A stretch of 64,000 nt of DNA from an uncultured Flavobacteriales bacterium (GTDB lineage: Bacteria; Bacteroidota; Bacteroidia; Flavobacteriales_D; Crocinitomicaceae), in NCBI GenBank assembly GCA_943789205.1, contig CALSTG010000002.1, forward strand, positions 62,001 through 126,000, read 5' to 3'. The notes below the pieces were generated by a model. It searched no databases, was not told where the DNA came from, and saw nothing but the letters and a program-made list of their open reading frames with translations. This document shows, in pieces, positions 1 through 10,158 of the stretch. A program made the translations under genes and the position numbers. Numbering within the stretch: position 1 is the stretch's first letter; each line of letters begins with the position of its first letter.

Positions 1-350
1 TCTGGGTAGTTTGCAATGTAGTTGCTTTGGTAGTTGTAGAATTCATCAAGGTATTCTTGATATGGTTTCACATGATAGTACTCCCATTGTATTGCCAAAA
101 GGTGGTCAAAGTATAGATCTATGGCAATTCCAGAAACCTTTGGTAATGAGGCGTAAAGTTTAGAACGAACGTTCTTGACTGCAGAATGATTGTCAATATA
201 ATGGTCAATATTTCGATGCAGTAGTACTCCTTTCTTTATGGGTTCAGAATAATTGACAAAGCTATTACCTTTACAGAAATCACCAAACAGATTGGCAACC
301 ATCAGTTCTAAGTCATTATTTGAAAAATAGAGGTGTCCTAGGAAATTCAT
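1..350 (-). CDS. ACP phosphodiesterase-like (AcpH/DUF479), partial, runs off the left edge
   Basis: Reverse-strand reading MNFLGHLYFSNNDLELMVANLFGDFCKG...GVLLHRNIDHYIDNH, typical AcpH/DUF479 N-terminus; ATG at 350. Confidence 0.8.
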   Translation of the reverse strand, partial: MNFLGHLYFSNNDLELMVANLFGDFCKGNSFVNYSEPIKKGVLLHRNIDHYIDNHSAVKNVRSKLYASLPKVSGIAIDLYFDHLLAIQWEYYHVKPYQEYLDEFYNYQSNYIANYP

Positions 351-374
351 TAAAGACCCTAAGGTAAGAAATCC

Positions 375-596
375 TTAATATTCGTCTTCGTTAAATAAGA
401 AGTCTTCTCTTGAAGGGTAGTCAGGCCAAATCTCTTCGATGCTTTCATAGATTTCTCCTTCGTCCTCAAGATCTTGAAGGTTTTCGGCAACCTCCATTGG
501 GGCACCAGTTCTAATCGCAAAGTCGATAAGCTCGTCTTTCGATGCCGGCCATGGGGCATCTTCTAAGTAGGAAGCTAATTCTAATGTCCAATACAT
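375..596 (-). CDS. Small DUF2795-type protein
   Basis: 73 aa, MYWTLELASYLEDAPWPASKDELIDFAIRTGAPMEVAENLQDLEDEGEIYESIEEIWPDYP; resembles small acidic Bacteroidetes DUF2795 proteins. Confidence 0.7.
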   Translation of the reverse strand: MYWTLELASYLEDAPWPASKDELIDFAIRTGAPMEVAENLQDLEDEGEIYESIEEIWPDYPSREDFLFNEDEY

Positions 597-678
597 TGAC
601 GTTACATTTTGTTATTCGGCAAAAGTAAACTTTATTTCAAACTATCCAAGAAAAAAATGATTTTTGTCAAAAATATCC

Positions 679-1227
679 TTAAGATTTAGGAACCCACGGC
701 GTCTCTTTAGCATTTAAATCAGCTGAAAGTTTTCGACTTAGGGTAAAAAGATAATCACTCAGTCGGTTAAAGTATGAAAGAATAACAGAATCTATATTCA
801 CTCGATTGGAAAGTTCTACAATAATTCTTTCTGCGCGTCTGCATACAGTTCTTGCAATGTGACATTTAGAAACCGTTAGGTGTCCTCCAGGTAGTACAAA
901 CGTTTTCATTTCGGGAAGTGATTGATCCATTTTATCAATCCATGTTTCAAGCATTTTAATATCAGATTCCATGAGCTCTGGAAGCTTCATTGAAGTGCCT
1001 TTTTCACCAACGGCAAGAAGCGATCCAGCGGTAAATAACCTGTCCTGTATGTCTAAAAGTTGCATCTCGAATTCATTGTTACTGATGCTATCTCTAAGCA
1101 TTCCAATGTGCGCATTTAATTCATCAACTGTACCGTAGGCGTTTATGCGTAAATCATTTTTTGAAACACGCACACCTCCTATGAGTCCAGTTTCGCCTTT
1201 ATCACCTTTTTTTGTGTAGATTTTCAT
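679..1227 (-). CDS. PduO-type cob(I)yrinic acid a,c-diamide adenosyltransferase
   Basis: MKIYTKKGDKGETGLIGG...GTVDELNAHIG...CRRAER motifs. Confidence 0.93.
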   Translation of the reverse strand: MKIYTKKGDKGETGLIGGVRVSKNDLRINAYGTVDELNAHIGMLRDSISNNEFEMQLLDIQDRLFTAGSLLAVGEKGTSMKLPELMESDIKMLETWIDKMDQSLPEMKTFVLPGGHLTVSKCHIARTVCRRAERIIVELSNRVNIDSVILSYFNRLSDYLFTLSRKLSADLNAKETPWVPKS

Positions 1228-1231
1228 TGTT

Positions 1232-2485
1232 TTAAACTTTTGCTAATGCCTGTTTAATATCCCAAATAAGGTCCACATTGTTTTCGACCCCAATTGAAAG
1301 CCTGACAAGCTTTTCAGTAATACTCAATTCTTCCCTAAAATCAGGAGCGACACCTGCGTGTGTCATCGTTGCTGGATGTTCCACTAAGGACTCTGTTCCG
1401 CCAAGGCTCACAGCAAGTTTGATGAGTTTTAAATTGTCTATAAATTTAAATGCTTCTTTTTCGCCGCCTTTAATATCAAATGAAAGCATAGCTCCCGGAG
1501 AATTATATTGTCTCTTGTATATTTTATGCTCTGCTGTTCCCTCAGGAATCAGACCTAGATAATATACTTTTTCCACCTTTTCATGTCCATTTAAAAAATT
1601 TGCCACGTGCTCGGCATTAGTGGCTTGTTGTTCCATTCTAATCTTTAGAGTTTCAAGGCTTCTCATCAATAGCCATCCTGTATGCGGAGCAGCCATGTTA
1701 CCTAAAAATGTTCTCAGAATTTTGACGCGATTAATTACGTCTTGATTTCCACAGCAAGCACCTGCGATCAGGTCACTATGCCCACCGATGTATTTTGTGG
1801 CTGAATATAATACAAGATCAGCTCCATGTTTTAATGGGTGTTGCCATAATGGACCCATATAGGTGTTGTCAACAGTTAAATATACCTTTTTGTCGTTTGA
1901 AGAATAGCGCGATGCTATTTCATTACACATTTCAATATCAATAAGTGCATTTGTAGGATTTGCAGGCGTCTCAATATATATCATGGCTAATTTATTAGCC
2001 AATCCTGAATTCTTTAATCTCTTGACTATATCTTCTTGTGTGTCATTCGGTGTAAATGAGATCGTATGAATACCAATTTTCTTAAGAAATTCTTTGATAA
2101 AATGATCTGTCCCTCCATAAAGAGGGGAGCTGTATAGCAATACATCACCTGGCGCAAGGAATTCTAATAAAACCGTAGATATTGCGGCCATACCACTTTC
2201 AAATACTGCGCAGTCATCTGCTTCATCCCAAAGTTTTAATCTTGTTTCAAGAATTTCAAGATCAGGATTGTTGATTCGGCTGTATATAAGTCCGACCTCT
2301 TCAGAAGCCTCTTTTTCTCTTAAACCATAGGCGACCTCAAAAAAGGCTTTACCCTCTTGCGCATTCTTAAAAACAAAAGTTGAGGTTTGAAAAATAGGTG
2401 ATTTAATAGACCCCTCTGAAAGTTCTGGCTTGTAGCCATGAGACATCATTAAACTTTCTGGTTTGAAATCGTGCTTTTTACTCAT
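1232..2485 (-). CDS. Cys/Met-metabolism PLP-dependent enzyme (cystathionine gamma-synthase family)
   Basis: SPIFQTSTFVF, YSRINNPDLEILE, FESGMAAIS, YSATKYIGGHSD (PLP lysine), SLGGTESLVEHPATMTHAG. Confidence 0.92.
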   Translation of the reverse strand: MSKKHDFKPESLMMSHGYKPELSEGSIKSPIFQTSTFVFKNAQEGKAFFEVAYGLREKEASEEVGLIYSRINNPDLEILETRLKLWDEADDCAVFESGMAAISTVLLEFLAPGDVLLYSSPLYGGTDHFIKEFLKKIGIHTISFTPNDTQEDIVKRLKNSGLANKLAMIYIETPANPTNALIDIEMCNEIASRYSSNDKKVYLTVDNTYMGPLWQHPLKHGADLVLYSATKYIGGHSDLIAGACCGNQDVINRVKILRTFLGNMAAPHTGWLLMRSLETLKIRMEQQATNAEHVANFLNGHEKVEKVYYLGLIPEGTAEHKIYKRQYNSPGAMLSFDIKGGEKEAFKFIDNLKLIKLAVSLGGTESLVEHPATMTHAGVAPDFREELSITEKLVRLSIGVENNVDLIWDIKQALAKV

Positions 2486-2640
2486 TTAATTCAGATTATT
2501 TCTTAGGCTTTGTCGGTTTAACTATTTTAAAACCAAACTAATATGGTAGTCTTAATACTAACATTAACCTAAAACATTATGTTCAATTAGTGTGCAAAGT
2601 TAGGAAAGCTTTTCATTTCAACCACAACGAAACTAAAAAG

Positions 2641-2666
2641 AAAAAAAGCCCTTTCGGGCTTTTGCT
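2641..2666. terminator. Intrinsic terminator downstream of the DUF4139 gene
   Basis: aaaaaaagccctttcgggcttttgc: short GC stem with flanking A/T tracts. Confidence 0.7.
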
Positions 2667-4354
2667 TAGATGTTTATTTGTTTGGTTTTATCAAACTTAA
2701 TTCGGTAGTCAAAATCGAATGTCTTTTTGTCTTTTGGATTCAGTTTTATTTTCCATTCTATAAGACCTGTACGGTCCGTAAGTTTTCCTTTACCTACATT
2801 TATTTTATCGATGATAATATCGTCATCTGTTGTAATAGGAACCTGATCCTGAATTACAATTTCAATTTGACTTGATTTCATATTTTTCACTTCAATAGTG
2901 TATGCTTTTGATTTCTCTATTTTATCACCAATAGTTCTTTCTTTACATTTTGAAGATAAAAGTTTTCTCGTTATTGATATGTTTGGGTCTTTCCCGAGAG
3001 ATAAATATAAAGTATCATTCATTTTTGTAGGATCAATGTATGTCTCACCAATATAAGAGCCATCAAAAAAGATATTTGCTTTTGATGGGATTAATTGTAG
3101 TTCGTCCACTTTAAGCATTTCGGCCACTAAATATACTGATTGGTCAAGTTTTGGAACAGCATAATATTTAAAGTTAGTTTCTAATTCAGATTTTTGAACC
3201 AAAACCATATGTTGTTGTCCATTTGAAGCAATTGAATAGGGTAGGTCAATTTTAAATTCAGCTGCAATAAGTTGATGTACCACTTTTGTAAATTCATTTG
3301 CGTCCAAGGCAACCTCATCTTCTTCTATTGTTTCTAGTGCATAACCTCTATTTGTAATTGCATTTGTCGGTGTAGCAGCCATTTTATAATGGTTTGAATT
3401 GTTTGAGACAGACAATTGATTTCTATAATTTACATAGCTAATATACCACGGGTTAATTTCTGGTTTTGTTTTATTAGCATATGGATTGTTGGTAGAAATC
3501 CTAAGCTTAACTTGCTTCCATTCTAAACCGGTATTTTGGAAAACTTGAGCTTTGTAATTCATAAATATCTTTCCTTCTGATGATTCACTTCTGATATCAT
3601 ATAAAGGCGTCCAGCCAGCATTTGCTGAAAGGTATGAAAAGTTGATTTTACCATTTGTATTTCCCTCAGCAATTAGTGAAACTGTAACTCTGGGTATTGG
3701 GTTTGAGTTTGATTCAGGTTGTCCAAGTGTATTTAATCTATTTTTTAAATGCTTGAGTCGATCATTCATTTTTAACTGTTTTTTTTCCGCAGCTTTCGTA
3801 GACTTACTGATCACAATCAATTTTTTATTTAAGGCACTCATTTTTGTTGTGTAAAGTGCAATTGCTTCTTGAAGAAGTTCTAGAGAATCGCTTACTTTTC
3901 CCTGGTTTTTCATAACACCATTATCTCGGAGCATACGTTGGGCTTGATTGTAAACAGCTGTTTGCTCTTTTAAATCACGAATGTCAAATCCAATAGATTC
4001 AATAGAGTCATTTAGTAGCGCTATTGAACGTTTGATCTTACTAGCTTCTGTGCTTACATCCTTTTTTATTGATTTCGGATAGTATAAACTGTATTTACTG
4101 TCTAGAATAACAACATTTCCTGTAGCACTAACTTGTATGGTTTGTGGATCTATAGATGGACTTATGCCTTCAATGATGATTTCATTGATTCCTTTTATCG
4201 CATTGTAACTTAGGGTTGAGCGTAATTGCACCCCTGATGTGTAGACCGTGGCTTCTTTAAGTTTTGCTTTACGTATTTGCTCACGTGAGTTTGCTAAGAC
4301 AACACCATTAAAGAAGATAGATCCAAAAAATAAAATAAAGATTGTATGTTTCAT
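2666..4354 (-). CDS. DUF4139 / MuiA-like secreted protein
   Basis: Signal peptide MKHTIFILFFGSIFFNGVVLA (internal start preferred over 4399), KEATVYTSGVQLR, NAGWTPLYDIR, C-terminal DUF4139-like IEWKIKLNPKDKKTFDFDYRIKF. Confidence 0.8.
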   Translation of the reverse strand: MKHTIFILFFGSIFFNGVVLANSREQIRKAKLKEATVYTSGVQLRSTLSYNAIKGINEIIIEGISPSIDPQTIQVSATGNVVILDSKYSLYYPKSIKKDVSTEASKIKRSIALLNDSIESIGFDIRDLKEQTAVYNQAQRMLRDNGVMKNQGKVSDSLELLQEAIALYTTKMSALNKKLIVISKSTKAAEKKQLKMNDRLKHLKNRLNTLGQPESNSNPIPRVTVSLIAEGNTNGKINFSYLSANAGWTPLYDIRSESSEGKIFMNYKAQVFQNTGLEWKQVKLRISTNNPYANKTKPEINPWYISYVNYRNQLSVSNNSNHYKMAATPTNAITNRGYALETIEEDEVALDANEFTKVVHQLIAAEFKIDLPYSIASNGQQHMVLVQKSELETNFKYYAVPKLDQSVYLVAEMLKVDELQLIPSKANIFFDGSYIGETYIDPTKMNDTLYLSLGKDPNISITRKLLSSKCKERTIGDKIEKSKAYTIEVKNMKSSQIEIVIQDQVPITTDDDIIIDKINVGKGKLTDRTGLIEWKIKLNPKDKKTFDFDYRIKFDKTKQINI

Positions 4355-4438
4355 GTTTTTGTTTTTGCCTCTGTACATCTTAAATAAAAATTGGTTCATT
4401 AGTTGTAAACTTTTTGTAACCTTAGGTGTTTTTTATTT

Positions 4439-5353
4439 ATGAATGAAACAGTGGTGTCGGTTAAAGGACTTAAAAAAAGCTTCAAAGCTTTTCAAGCCGT
4501 TAAAAACGTTTCTTTTAGTGTTCAAAAAAATGATGTATTTGGTTTCCTGGGTCCGAATGGTGCAGGTAAAAGTACATCCTTACGTTGCATGCTATCTTTG
4601 ATCAAAGCGGATGCTGGAGAAATCAAATTATTTGGAGATGACATAAGGAGTAATCGATCAAAAGTGCTCTCAAAAATTGGCTCAATTATAGAAAAGCCTG
4701 ACTTTTACAAATACTTATCAGCCTATAAAAATTTAGAATTGTTGGCGCGAATTTCTGGAAGCTCTGTTTCAAAGTCAGAGCTTTATGATATTTTAGACTT
4801 TGTAGGTCTTCAAGGTCGAGAGAAGCATAAATTCAGAACTTTTTCCCATGGCATGAAACAAAGGCTTGGAATCGCGCAGGCATTGATGCACAATCCTGAA
4901 CTTATCATACTTGATGAGCCAACTACAGGTCTAGATCCTCAAGGGATTGTTGATATCCGTAATTTAATATTGAAGTTGAGTAAAGAGCAAGGTAAGACTG
5001 TTATTTTATCTTCCCATCAGCTTGCCGAGATTGAAATGATAGCGAATAGAATGGTTATTATAAATAAAGGAGAAACATTGATTGAAGGATCCGTTCATGA
5101 CCTTTTGAATTCTTCGAATATGGTTGTGAAATTCCAATTAGATGATACAAATCGCGGTGAAAAATTACTTGTTAATGATTTTGCTGATGTCAATGTGTCA
5201 AAAGCTTCCGCTAATGAATTGGAATTTGAGATTGAAAAAATAAGGATCGCTGACGTTGCAGAGTGTTTTGTGAAAAACAACCTTAGAATATATAGTATCG
5301 AGCAAAAACGTAAACTCGAGGATTATTTTATTAATATGATTGAGGAGGGTTAG
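4439..5353 (+). CDS. ABC transporter ATP-binding protein (ABC-2 type)
   Basis: Walker A GPNGAGKST, signature FSHGMKQRLGIAQAL, Walker B LIILDEPTTGLDP. Confidence 0.95.
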   Translation: MNETVVSVKGLKKSFKAFQAVKNVSFSVQKNDVFGFLGPNGAGKSTSLRCMLSLIKADAGEIKLFGDDIRSNRSKVLSKIGSIIEKPDFYKYLSAYKNLELLARISGSSVSKSELYDILDFVGLQGREKHKFRTFSHGMKQRLGIAQALMHNPELIILDEPTTGLDPQGIVDIRNLILKLSKEQGKTVILSSHQLAEIEMIANRMVIINKGETLIEGSVHDLLNSSNMVVKFQLDDTNRGEKLLVNDFADVNVSKASANELEFEIEKIRIADVAECFVKNNLRIYSIEQKRKLEDYFINMIEEG

Positions 5354-5354
5354 T

Positions 5355-6197
5355 ATGTTGCTAAAAAACACGTGGAATGAACTGATTAAAATTTTAGCGA
5401 AACCGAGAAGCTATATAGGTTTTGGGGCATTGACCTTACTCATTGGTGTTATTTTGGTGGCAATGAAGGCGGACGGTCAAAGCTTTATATCTTTTGTGAC
5501 AGCTTCATTTGAACAGACTCTCAGCTTTAATGGTGAGATTTTAAATGGAAACCTAATGGCCTTTGTTATTCTTCAAATGTTAATTATTCATGTTCCGCTT
5601 CTTGTTGCTCTTGTTACAGGTGATTTAGTTTCCGGTGAAGCAGCGATGGGTACCCTGCGAATGATGGCGACAAAGCCTATTTCTCGGTCTGCAATTTTAG
5701 GGTCTAAGCTACTTGCAGGTGCTATTTATACCTTTTTATTAACCTTATGGATGGCTTTTATGGCATATGGCGTAGGGCAATGGATGTTCGGAGCAGGTGA
5801 TTTAATTGTATTAAATAATGACGGTCTTGTGATCATCCCTGCTGATGATATAATGTGGCGGTATTTTTACGGATTTGGATTGGCATACCTTTCATTATTG
5901 GCGGTTGCAACCATGTCAATTTGCTTTTCAGTCTTTTCAGACAACTCAATAGGTCCAATTGTGAGCACGATGGCTGTAATTATTTTGTTTACAATTATAG
6001 GCTCTCTAGATGTATCCAGTTTTAATACTTTACAGCCCTTTCTTCTAACAACACATATGTCGTCGTGGCGTAGTTTATTCGAGATGCCAGTGCCGATTGA
6101 TAGCATACTAAATTCTATTTATATTTTACTTTTTCATATTGTTGGGTTTGCAGGTATTTCATTTTGGAGATTCAACAAAAAAGACATTAATACATGA
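5355..6197 (+). CDS. ABC-2 type transporter permease
   Basis: Multiple TM segments, directly downstream of the ATPase; VTGDLVSGEAAMGTLRMMATKPISR motif. Confidence 0.88.
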   Translation: MLLKNTWNELIKILAKPRSYIGFGALTLLIGVILVAMKADGQSFISFVTASFEQTLSFNGEILNGNLMAFVILQMLIIHVPLLVALVTGDLVSGEAAMGTLRMMATKPISRSAILGSKLLAGAIYTFLLTLWMAFMAYGVGQWMFGAGDLIVLNNDGLVIIPADDIMWRYFYGFGLAYLSLLAVATMSICFSVFSDNSIGPIVSTMAVIILFTIIGSLDVSSFNTLQPFLLTTHMSSWRSLFEMPVPIDSILNSIYILLFHIVGFAGISFWRFNKKDINT

Positions 6198-6874
6198 TGA
6201 AGTCATTCTTAATTTTTACCCTACTCATATTTAGTTTTTGTGTTCAAGGACAGGATGCGAAAAGCCTTTTAAACAAGGTTGTTAATAAAATAGAAGGTGT
6301 CACAGATTACAGTGCTAACGTTGAAATAATTGCCGATATACCTTTGATAAAGATATTGCCATCAAAAGCGAAAATATATTTTAAGAAACCTGATAAATTT
6401 AAAGTAGTGTCAAAGGGCATAGCTATTTTACCAAAACAAGGATTCACAGATATGAATACTTTTTTGAGTAACCGCGATAAATACATGGTGGTTTTCGCAG
6501 GTACTAAAAATATTGACGGTATAGAAACAAGTTTACTGACAGTAATAGCAAATGACAGTGATTCTGAAATTATACTTATAAAACTATGGGTAGACCCTGT
6601 AGGGGTATTAATTAGGGCTTCAGAAATAACCACAAGAAGCAGTGGAACTGTTAAAGTAGACTATAAATATAATTTACAAGCGAAATATGGTTTGCCTTCA
6701 AATATTAAATTCACTGTTGATGTAAAGGAATTTAAAATGCCGAAGAGCTTTTCTTCGAATCCACATAAAACAAGTAAATCAAAAGGCAATAAGCGGAAAA
6801 CTGGGACCATTAAACTGAACATATCAAATTATAAGGTAAATCAAGGTATAGCCAATTCTTTTTTTATAAAATAA
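6194..6874 (+). CDS. LolA-like outer-membrane lipoprotein carrier family protein
   Basis: Signal peptide; LLNKVVNKIEGVTDYSANVEI...KIYFKKPDKFKV resembles LolA/LolB-like folds; overlaps the permease stop by 4 bp. Confidence 0.6.
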   Translation: MMKSFLIFTLLIFSFCVQGQDAKSLLNKVVNKIEGVTDYSANVEIIADIPLIKILPSKAKIYFKKPDKFKVVSKGIAILPKQGFTDMNTFLSNRDKYMVVFAGTKNIDGIETSLLTVIANDSDSEIILIKLWVDPVGVLIRASEITTRSSGTVKVDYKYNLQAKYGLPSNIKFTVDVKEFKMPKSFSSNPHKTSKSKGNKRKTGTIKLNISNYKVNQGIANSFFIK

Positions 6875-6947
6875 TTCACGGTTTAATTCTATTCTTTCAT
6901 TCTTGCTATTTTTAGGGATTCATTACATTTGTCTCACAAAATAGCTT

Positions 6948-7694
6948 ATGAAATTACTTGAAAATAAAATTGTTATCGTTACCGGAGCCTCCAGGGGAAT
7001 TGGTAAATCTATTGCCGAAGAGTGCGTTAATCAAGGTGCAACAGTCATCTTTACTTATCTTTCATCAAAGGAGAAGGCTGAAGCACTTGAGAAAGAGCTT
7101 TCTGCAAATGGCGGCGTTGCAAAAGGGTATAAGTCTGATGCTTCAAAATTTGAAGAAGCACAAGCCTTGGTAGACAGTGTTGTATCTGAATATGGAACTG
7201 TTGATGTGCTTATTAATAATGCTGGTATCACAAGGGATACTTTATTGATGCGTATGTCTGAGGAGCAGTGGGATGAGGTGATCAATACCAATTTAAAATC
7301 GGCATTTAATTTAACCAAAGCAGTTCAAAGACCAATGCTAAAAGCAAGGTCTGGGTCAATTGTTAATATGTCTTCTGTGGTAGGTGTTAAAGGTAATGCA
7401 GGGCAAGCAAATTATGCAGCATCAAAGGCCGGACTGATTGGTTTTACGAAGTCAGTTGCAGCTGAACTAGGTTCGCGAAATATTAGATGTAACGCAATTG
7501 CACCTGGTTTCATTGAAACTGAAATGACAGAAGCACTAGATCAAAAGGTGGTGCAAGAATGGAGAAATGGCATTCCATTGAAAAGAGGTGGCAGTCCATT
7601 GGATGTAGCAAACGCTACTGTCTATTTGGCTTCTGATATGTCGGCATATGTTACTGGTCAGACCATCCATGTTTGTGGAGGTATGTTAATGTAG
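6948..7694 (+). CDS. fabG: 3-oxoacyl-ACP reductase
   Basis: VTGASRGIGKSIAEE, NNAG, YAASKAG, CNAIAPGFIETEMT. Confidence 0.92.
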   Translation: MKLLENKIVIVTGASRGIGKSIAEECVNQGATVIFTYLSSKEKAEALEKELSANGGVAKGYKSDASKFEEAQALVDSVVSEYGTVDVLINNAGITRDTLLMRMSEEQWDEVINTNLKSAFNLTKAVQRPMLKARSGSIVNMSSVVGVKGNAGQANYAASKAGLIGFTKSVAAELGSRNIRCNAIAPGFIETEMTEALDQKVVQEWRNGIPLKRGGSPLDVANATVYLASDMSAYVTGQTIHVCGGMLM

Positions 7695-7698
7695 CATT

Positions 7699-8670
7699 AT
7701 GAATATTCGACCAAGAAGAAATAGAAAAAGTGAAGCCATTAGAGATATGGTTCAAGAAACACAGCTAGGTGTTGAGCATTTGATATTTCCAGTTTTTTTA
7801 AAAGACGGAAGCAAAATAAAAGAGCCAATAGATTCATTGCCAAATATTTATAGGTTTTCAGTTGATGTATTACTTAATGAAATTGAGTCTTGTCTAGAGC
7901 TCGGAATTCGTGTTTTTGATATCTTTCCTGCCGTAGCGGAAAACCTTAAGGATAAAACGGGCACATACAGCTACAATAGCGATAGTTTTTATCTCAAAGC
8001 GATTCAAAAAATCAAAGAAAGATTTCCCGAAGCAACACTTATGAGTGATGTAGCCTTGGATCCATATTCCTCAGATGGTCATGATGGATTGGTTAAGGAT
8101 GGTAAAATTCTTAACGACGAAACACTTTCGATTCTAGCTAAGATGTCTGTGGCGCAGGCACAAGCTGGAATAGATATTATTGGGCCCTCAGATATGATGG
8201 ATGGTAGGGTTGGAGTTATTCGTGAAGCGCTTGACAAGGCGAGTTGTAACGAAACAAGTATTATGTCCTATACAGCGAAGTATGCAAGTTCATTCTATGG
8301 ACCATTCAGAGATGCATTGAAGTCAGCACCTAAATCGGGTGATAAAAAAACTTATCAAATGAACCCAGCCAATAAAAAGGAGGCGCTAATTGAAGCGCAG
8401 CTTGATATTGAGGAAGGTGCCGATATGATAATGGTTAAGCCAGCTATTTGCTATTTAGATGTAATTCATCTTTTAAAAGAAAATTTTTCAACGCCGGTAA
8501 CTGCGTATAATGTTAGTGGTGAATATGCCATGATTCATGCTGCAGCTCAAAAGGGCTGGTTGAATTACGATTCAGCCATGTGTGAAATGTTGCTGAGTAT
8601 TAGAAGGGCAGGGGCTGATGGTATCTTGACTTATTTTGCAAAGGATTTTGCAAAGCTAATGCAAGAGTAA
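7699..8670 (+). CDS. hemB: Delta-aminolevulinic acid dehydratase (porphobilinogen synthase)
   Basis: RPRRNRKSEAIRDMVQET, DVALDPYSSDGHDG, YTAKYASSFYGPFRDA, MVKPA. Confidence 0.96.
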   Translation: MNIRPRRNRKSEAIRDMVQETQLGVEHLIFPVFLKDGSKIKEPIDSLPNIYRFSVDVLLNEIESCLELGIRVFDIFPAVAENLKDKTGTYSYNSDSFYLKAIQKIKERFPEATLMSDVALDPYSSDGHDGLVKDGKILNDETLSILAKMSVAQAQAGIDIIGPSDMMDGRVGVIREALDKASCNETSIMSYTAKYASSFYGPFRDALKSAPKSGDKKTYQMNPANKKEALIEAQLDIEEGADMIMVKPAICYLDVIHLLKENFSTPVTAYNVSGEYAMIHAAAQKGWLNYDSAMCEMLLSIRRAGADGILTYFAKDFAKLMQE

Positions 8671-8685
8671 AAAAACAATAGAGAC

Positions 8686-10158
8686 ATGCATTTCATTTCA
8701 GATGAATTTTACAGTATTGAAAAAATAAATGACCTCATTGTATCTGGTGTAGAAATTGGTGTTAGTGAGGCGTCTCAGAATAAAGTAACAGAATGCGCAG
8801 CGTATTTATCTCGTAAATTAGCTTCAGGAAATGAGGTCATTTATGGAATTAACACAGGGTTTGGTTCTCTATGTAACACAGTGATTAACAATGAGCAATT
8901 AGAAGCGCTTCAGATTAATCTTGTGCGTTCGCATGCCTGCGGTGCAGGTGCTATCATTCCAGATGAAATATCAAAAAGAATTTTGTTACTTAAGGCTATA
9001 GCATTGAGTAAAGGTCATTCGGGTGTGCATTTAGAAACAATAAATCGTATTTTATGGCTTTATAATAATGATGTAATACCTGTTATTTATGAGCTTGGAA
9101 GTTTAGGTGCTTCTGGTGATTTAGCTCCATTAGCTCATATGTCTTTAGCACTAATTGGAGAAGGAGAAGTACGTTTTCAAGGTGAAATTAGATCTACCTC
9201 TGATGTTTTGCAAGAATTAGGTGTCCAACCTATACACCTTCATGCCAAAGAGGGTTTAGCACTTCTAAACGGAACACAGTTTATGGCTGCTTATTTATCC
9301 TACGGAGTATTTGAAGGGCTGTCTATATTTAATAATGCGAATAATGTAGCCTCACTCACCGTAGATGTTTTATTTGGAATTACATCTCCTTTCAAAGCAA
9401 ACGTTAATAAATTACGTAATCAGAAAGGCCAAATGGAGGTTGCACAGGTTATTTTAGATAGACTAAAGGACAGCCAGTTAATGCAGCAGCAGAAACAGCA
9501 TGTTCAGGACCCGTATTCCTTGAGGTGTATACCTCAGGTTCACGGTGCGAGCAAAGACACCTTGGATTTTTGTAAAAAAACTATTGAAAATGAAATTAAC
9601 GCGGTAACGGACAATCCTACAATTTTCCCAGAAACTGATGAGATTATTTCTGCAGGAAATTTCCACGGGCAACCTTTAGCATTAGCTTTGGATTATTTAG
9701 CTATAGCATTAGCTGAGCTTGGTAGTATTTCGGAGAGAAGAACCTATAAATTAATTTCTGGAGAAAGGGATTTGCCTCCTTTTTTAGTTAAAAATCCGGG
9801 TCTTCATTCTGGACTCATGATTGCTCAGTATTCTTGTGCATCAATGGTTAGTCAGAACAAACAGCTTTGCACTCCTGCTTCCGTAGATACAATTGACTCT
9901 AGTAATGGTCAAGAGGATCATGTTAGTATGGGGGCTAATGCTGCTACAAAATGTCATAAGGTAATCGGAAATGTCAAAAACATTATTGGTATTGAGCTCT
10001 TGTCTGCCGCACAAGCCATGGAGTTTAGGAGACCTCTGCAAGCCTCGGGAGCAAATGAAGCATTACTCATGTCCTACAGAAAGGTCGTTCCACTTATTGA
10101 AGATGATAGGGTTTTAGCAAATGATATTCTCAAGTCAAAAACATTTTTATTTCAATGA
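8686..10158 (+). CDS. hutH: Histidine/aromatic amino-acid ammonia-lyase (HutH-like)
   Basis: MIO-forming ASG in GSLGASGDLAPLAH; YGINTGFG; NLVRSHACG; QDPYSLRC. Confidence 0.88.
   Translation: MHFISDEFYSIEKINDLIVSGVEIGVSEASQNKVTECAAYLSRKLASGNEVIYGINTGFGSLCNTVINNEQLEALQINLVRSHACGAGAIIPDEISKRILLLKAIALSKGHSGVHLETINRILWLYNNDVIPVIYELGSLGASGDLAPLAHMSLALIGEGEVRFQGEIRSTSDVLQELGVQPIHLHAKEGLALLNGTQFMAAYLSYGVFEGLSIFNNANNVASLTVDVLFGITSPFKANVNKLRNQKGQMEVAQVILDRLKDSQLMQQQKQHVQDPYSLRCIPQVHGASKDTLDFCKKTIENEINAVTDNPTIFPETDEIISAGNFHGQPLALALDYLAIALAELGSISERRTYKLISGERDLPPFLVKNPGLHSGLMIAQYSCASMVSQNKQLCTPASVDTIDSSNGQEDHVSMGANAATKCHKVIGNVKNIIGIELLSAAQAMEFRRPLQASGANEALLMSYRKVVPLIEDDRVLANDILKSKTFLFQ

Noticed and set aside
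6307-6633. 108-aa antisense ORF within the LolA-like gene
   Set aside because: Shadow ORF opposite an intact signal-peptide protein; no motif support
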